Source of the DNA: an uncultured Clostridia bacterium
GTDB taxonomy: Bacteria; Bacillota; Clostridia; Christensenellales; Aristaeellaceae
Direction: 5' to 3'
Length of the DNA: 7,617 nucleotides
NCBI GenBank assembly: GCA_934663625.1
Contig: CAKUKP010000099.1
Coordinates: 1 to 7,617 of the forward strand
The notes under the pieces were generated by a model. The model had not been told where the DNA came from and did not search any database. It saw only the letters and a program-made list of their open reading frames with translations. This document shows positions 5,312 to 7,617 of this stretch, piece by piece (the stretch's first letter is position 1; each line of letters opens with the position of its first letter). The translations under genes and the position numbers were made by a program.

Positions 5312-6796
5312 ATGTCCGAGTACCTTCTGAAGGCTACTGACATATCCAAATCATTCGCGGGCGTAAAGGCGCTCACCGGCGTATCGCTCGAAATCAAGCC
5401 GGGCGAGATTCACTGCCTCGCCGGTGAAAACGGATGCGGAAAATCGACCCTGATCAAGGTAATCTGCGGCGTATACACGCCGGATTCCGGCACCATTGAA
5501 TTTGCCGGAAAAACCTATTCCAGCATTACGCCGCTGGAGGCCATCAATCTGGGCATTCAGGTAATCTATCAGGATTTTGCGATCTTCCCAAACCTTACGG
5601 TAATGGAAAATCTGGCGTTCAATACCGAACTGGCCGCCGGACGCAAATTCGTAAATAAAAAGCACATGCGTGCCATCGCGAAGGAAGCCCTGTCAAAGAT
5701 CAATTTCGATGTGGAGCTGGATCGCCTGGTGGGCACGCTTACGGTGGCGGAAAAGCAGATGGTCGCCATCTGTCGCGCGTTGATGTTCAATGCAAAGCTG
5801 ATCATCATGGATGAACCCACCACCGCCCTGACCAAGAAGGAAGTGCGCGCGCTGTTCGACATCATCCTGAAGCTGAAGGCGCAGGGCATTGCGATATTGT
5901 TTGTCAGCCATAAGCTGAACGAGGTATTTGAAATCTCGGAGCGTTTTACCATCTTCCGTTCCGGTAAATTGATCGTGACCGGCAATACGAAGGATCTGGA
6001 TGATAAAATGTTCTCTTATTATATGACGGGGCGCGAATTCGATAACAAGAAATTCGTTCCGGAATATAAGGGCGAGGGCGATGTGCTGGAGGTCAAAAAC
6101 CTTACGCTCTCCGGCGCGTTTAACGATGTTTCCTTCAAGCTGCGCCGCGGCGAAATTCTGGGCATTACCGGCCTTCTGGACTCTGGACGTACGGAGCTTG
6201 CGCTTTCCCTGTTCGGCATTCGAAAGGCGACCTCCGGTACGATTTTGAAGGATGGAAAGCCCGTTATGATCGCCAGTCCGCGCGACGCGATCCAGAACGG
6301 CATCGGCTTTGTGCCGGAGGATCGATTGAGCGAAGGCCTGTTCCTGCCGCGTTCGATCGCCGATAATATCGTAATTTCCGAAATTGACCGGCTTACGGGC
6401 GCGATGAGCGTGATCAACCGCAAGCAGCGCAAGGCGGAGATCGATAAATGGGTGCAGGAGCTTTCCATCGCCACGCCGAATCCGGAAAACGCGTGCTCCA
6501 CGCTGTCCGGCGGCAATCAGCAGCGCATCGTGCTGGCGAAATGGCTGGCGTGCAAGCCGGATATTCTGATTCTGAACGGCCCGACCGTCGGCGTGGATAT
6601 CGGCTCCAAGCATGATATTCATCAGATTCTGCAGCGGCTCGCCAATCAGGGCATGGCGGTCATCATCATATCGGACGATCTGCCCGAGGTGCTGGAAAAC
6701 TGCTCCAGCCTGCTGGTGATGAAGGGCGGCCGCATCGTGGCTTCGCTCGATCCCGCATCGACCACCGAGAATGAAGTGCTCGGGCACATGATGTAA
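5312..6796 (+). CDS. Sugar ABC transporter ATP-binding protein, two fused ATPase domains
   Basis: A 494-residue cytosolic ATPase of the RbsA/MglA/LsrA family that powers the sugar importer. Domain 1 has Walker A GENGCGKST at 38-46, a diverged signature LTVAEKQ at 143-149, Walker B LIIMDEP at 163-169 with catalytic E168, and the switch histidine H200. Domain 2 (from about residue 258) has a Walker A-like GLLDSGRTE at 287-295 in which arginine replaces lysine (usual in this family), a good signature LSGGNQQ at 398-404, and an altered Walker B, ILILNGPT, with N422-G423 replacing the usual Asp-Glu. Its switch position is SDD (454-456). One composite ATP site should therefore hydrolyse and the other be degenerate. 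The ribosome site AAGGAGG (5296-5302) precedes the ATG. The permease starts 12 bases after its stop. Length is normal and no frame damage is seen. Confidence 0.93.
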   Translation: MSEYLLKATDISKSFAGVKALTGVSLEIKPGEIHCLAGENGCGKSTLIKVICGVYTPDSGTIEFAGKTYSSITPLEAINLGIQVIYQDFAIFPNLTVMENLAFNTELAAGRKFVNKKHMRAIAKEALSKINFDVELDRLVGTLTVAEKQMVAICRALMFNAKLIIMDEPTTALTKKEVRALFDIILKLKAQGIAILFVSHKLNEVFEISERFTIFRSGKLIVTGNTKDLDDKMFSYYMTGREFDNKKFVPEYKGEGDVLEVKNLTLSGAFNDVSFKLRRGEILGITGLLDSGRTELALSLFGIRKATSGTILKDGKPVMIASPRDAIQNGIGFVPEDRLSEGLFLPRSIADNIVISEIDRLTGAMSVINRKQRKAEIDKWVQELSIATPNPENACSTLSGGNQQRIVLAKWLACKPDILILNGPTVGVDIGSKHDIHQILQRLANQGMAVIIISDDLPEVLENCSSLLVMKGGRIVASLDPASTTENEVLGHMM

Positions 6797-6808
6797 GGGG
6801 GCATACGC

Positions 6809-7617
6809 ATGAATTTGAAAAAGACGGTTCGCAAGATCGCCGGAAGAAATGAATTCTACATCGCGCTGGTGTTCATCGCGCTGTGCCTTGTGATTCAGGT
6901 GCGCTCCGGTCAGTTCTTTACGCCCAATAACATCGTGGATCTGTTGTCCGCCATGGTCGTTCCGGGCATATTCGCCATCGGCGAATTTATGGTGATCGTG
7001 TCCGGCGGATTCGATGTATCCTTTCCGGCGCTTGCGTCGCTCACGGGCTTCGCGACCACGAAGATGCTGCTGGACGCGGGCTGGTCGGGCGGCATATGGC
7101 TGCCGATTCTGATCACCATCGTCATCGGCGCGCTGCTGGGCGCGTTCAACGGATTGTTCATCGGTTATTTTGAATTGCCCGCGATGATCGTTACGCTGGG
7201 CACTTCATCGGTATTCAAGGGCTTTATGCAGGGCACGCTGGCCTCCAAGCAGCTGGCGGTAATTCCCACCTGCATGAAGAATTTCGGCACGTCTGCGCTG
7301 TTCATCGCAAAGAATCAGCAGTCCGGACTGACATCCCGAATGCCTACGACCTTCCTTGTGCTGATCGCGGTGATCATCATTTCGTATATCCTGCTGAACC
7401 GCACGATGTTTGGCCGCGGCATTTACGCCATCGGCGGCAATGCGGTATCGGCGCACCGCGCGGGCTTCAATGTAAAGCGCACCCGCTTTATCATGCTGGT
7501 GTTCGTGGGCATGATTTCCGCGTTGGCGGGCATGTGCCGCATCTGCATGATGCAGCAGATGCATCCAACCAACATGCTGGGCATGGAAATGAACATCATC
7601 GCGGGCGTGGTGCTGGG
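6809..7617 (+). CDS. Sugar ABC transporter permease, RbsC family (3' end cut by window)
   Basis: The reading frame runs open from the ATG at 6809 to the last base, giving 269 residues and two bases of the next codon; members are usually about 320-350 residues, so some 50-80 are missing. It is an integral membrane subunit of the importer. Hydrophobic segments are visible at about 16-31, 46-64, 98-120, 125-140, 181-196 and 227-246. Family marks are SGGFDVS at 65-71 (usually SGGIDLS), ELPAMIVTLGT at 132-142, and GRGIYAIGGN at 212-221 followed by a short basic loop. The start has AGGGGG (6796-6801) seven bases upstream and follows the ATPase stop by 12 bases, so the two are cotranscribed. A second permease may follow outside the window, as in many operons of this type. 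Confidence 0.92.
   Translation, partial: MNLKKTVRKIAGRNEFYIALVFIALCLVIQVRSGQFFTPNNIVDLLSAMVVPGIFAIGEFMVIVSGGFDVSFPALASLTGFATTKMLLDAGWSGGIWLPILITIVIGALLGAFNGLFIGYFELPAMIVTLGTSSVFKGFMQGTLASKQLAVIPTCMKNFGTSALFIAKNQQSGLTSRMPTTFLVLIAVIIISYILLNRTMFGRGIYAIGGNAVSAHRAGFNVKRTRFIMLVFVGMISALAGMCRICMMQQMHPTNMLGMEMNIIAGVVL

Noticed and set aside
5693..6787. Minus-strand open frame (364 codons) opposite the ABC ATPase
   Set aside because: Antisense of a fully motif-supported ATPase with no coding evidence of its own.

Overview
The window looks like chromosomal DNA from a moderately GC-rich anaerobic member of the Clostridia (Bacillota). Two things suggest this. It carries a SCIFF peptide with its radical SAM maturase, a pair close to universal in Clostridia. 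Its left edge is a run of compact hairpin repeats of a style I recall from gut Clostridia. The lineage is inferred; no rRNA or other phylogenetic marker is present.

Layout. Positions 1-281 hold no gene, only back-to-back hairpin repeats. Positions 282-3274 form a minus-strand operon: scfA (the 49-residue SCIFF precursor, 3125-3274), scfB (its radical SAM/SPASM maturase, 1631-3016) and a short-form Orn/Lys/Arg-type PLP decarboxylase (282-1634) that overlaps scfB by four bases (ATGA). A terminator-like hairpin lies between scfA and scfB. Positions 3275-3534 are a divergent promoter region: a TTGACA-N17-TAAACT promoter drives scfA leftward, and a perfect TTGACA-N17-TATAAT promoter drives the rightward operon.

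The plus-strand operon encodes a divergent RpiB/LacA/LacB-type sugar-phosphate isomerase (3535-4131), a secreted sugar-binding protein (4203-5195), a double-domain sugar ABC ATPase (5312-6796) and an RbsC-type permease (6809 to the window end, truncated). Hairpins before and after the binding-protein gene probably set the unequal expression usual for such operons. The binding protein, ATPase and permease should form one importer, and the isomerase probably acts on the phosphorylated form of the imported substrate. The substrate is not identifiable. Loss of two histidines important in RpiB argues against plain ribose 5-phosphate.

Most notable: the SCIFF precursor has glycine where I recall the thioether-acceptor threonine of characterised homologues; a PLP decarboxylase is translationally coupled to the SCIFF maturase; the isomerase has altered catalytic positions and an extended C-terminus; and a 12-bp near-perfect repeat brackets the consensus promoter about four helical turns apart.
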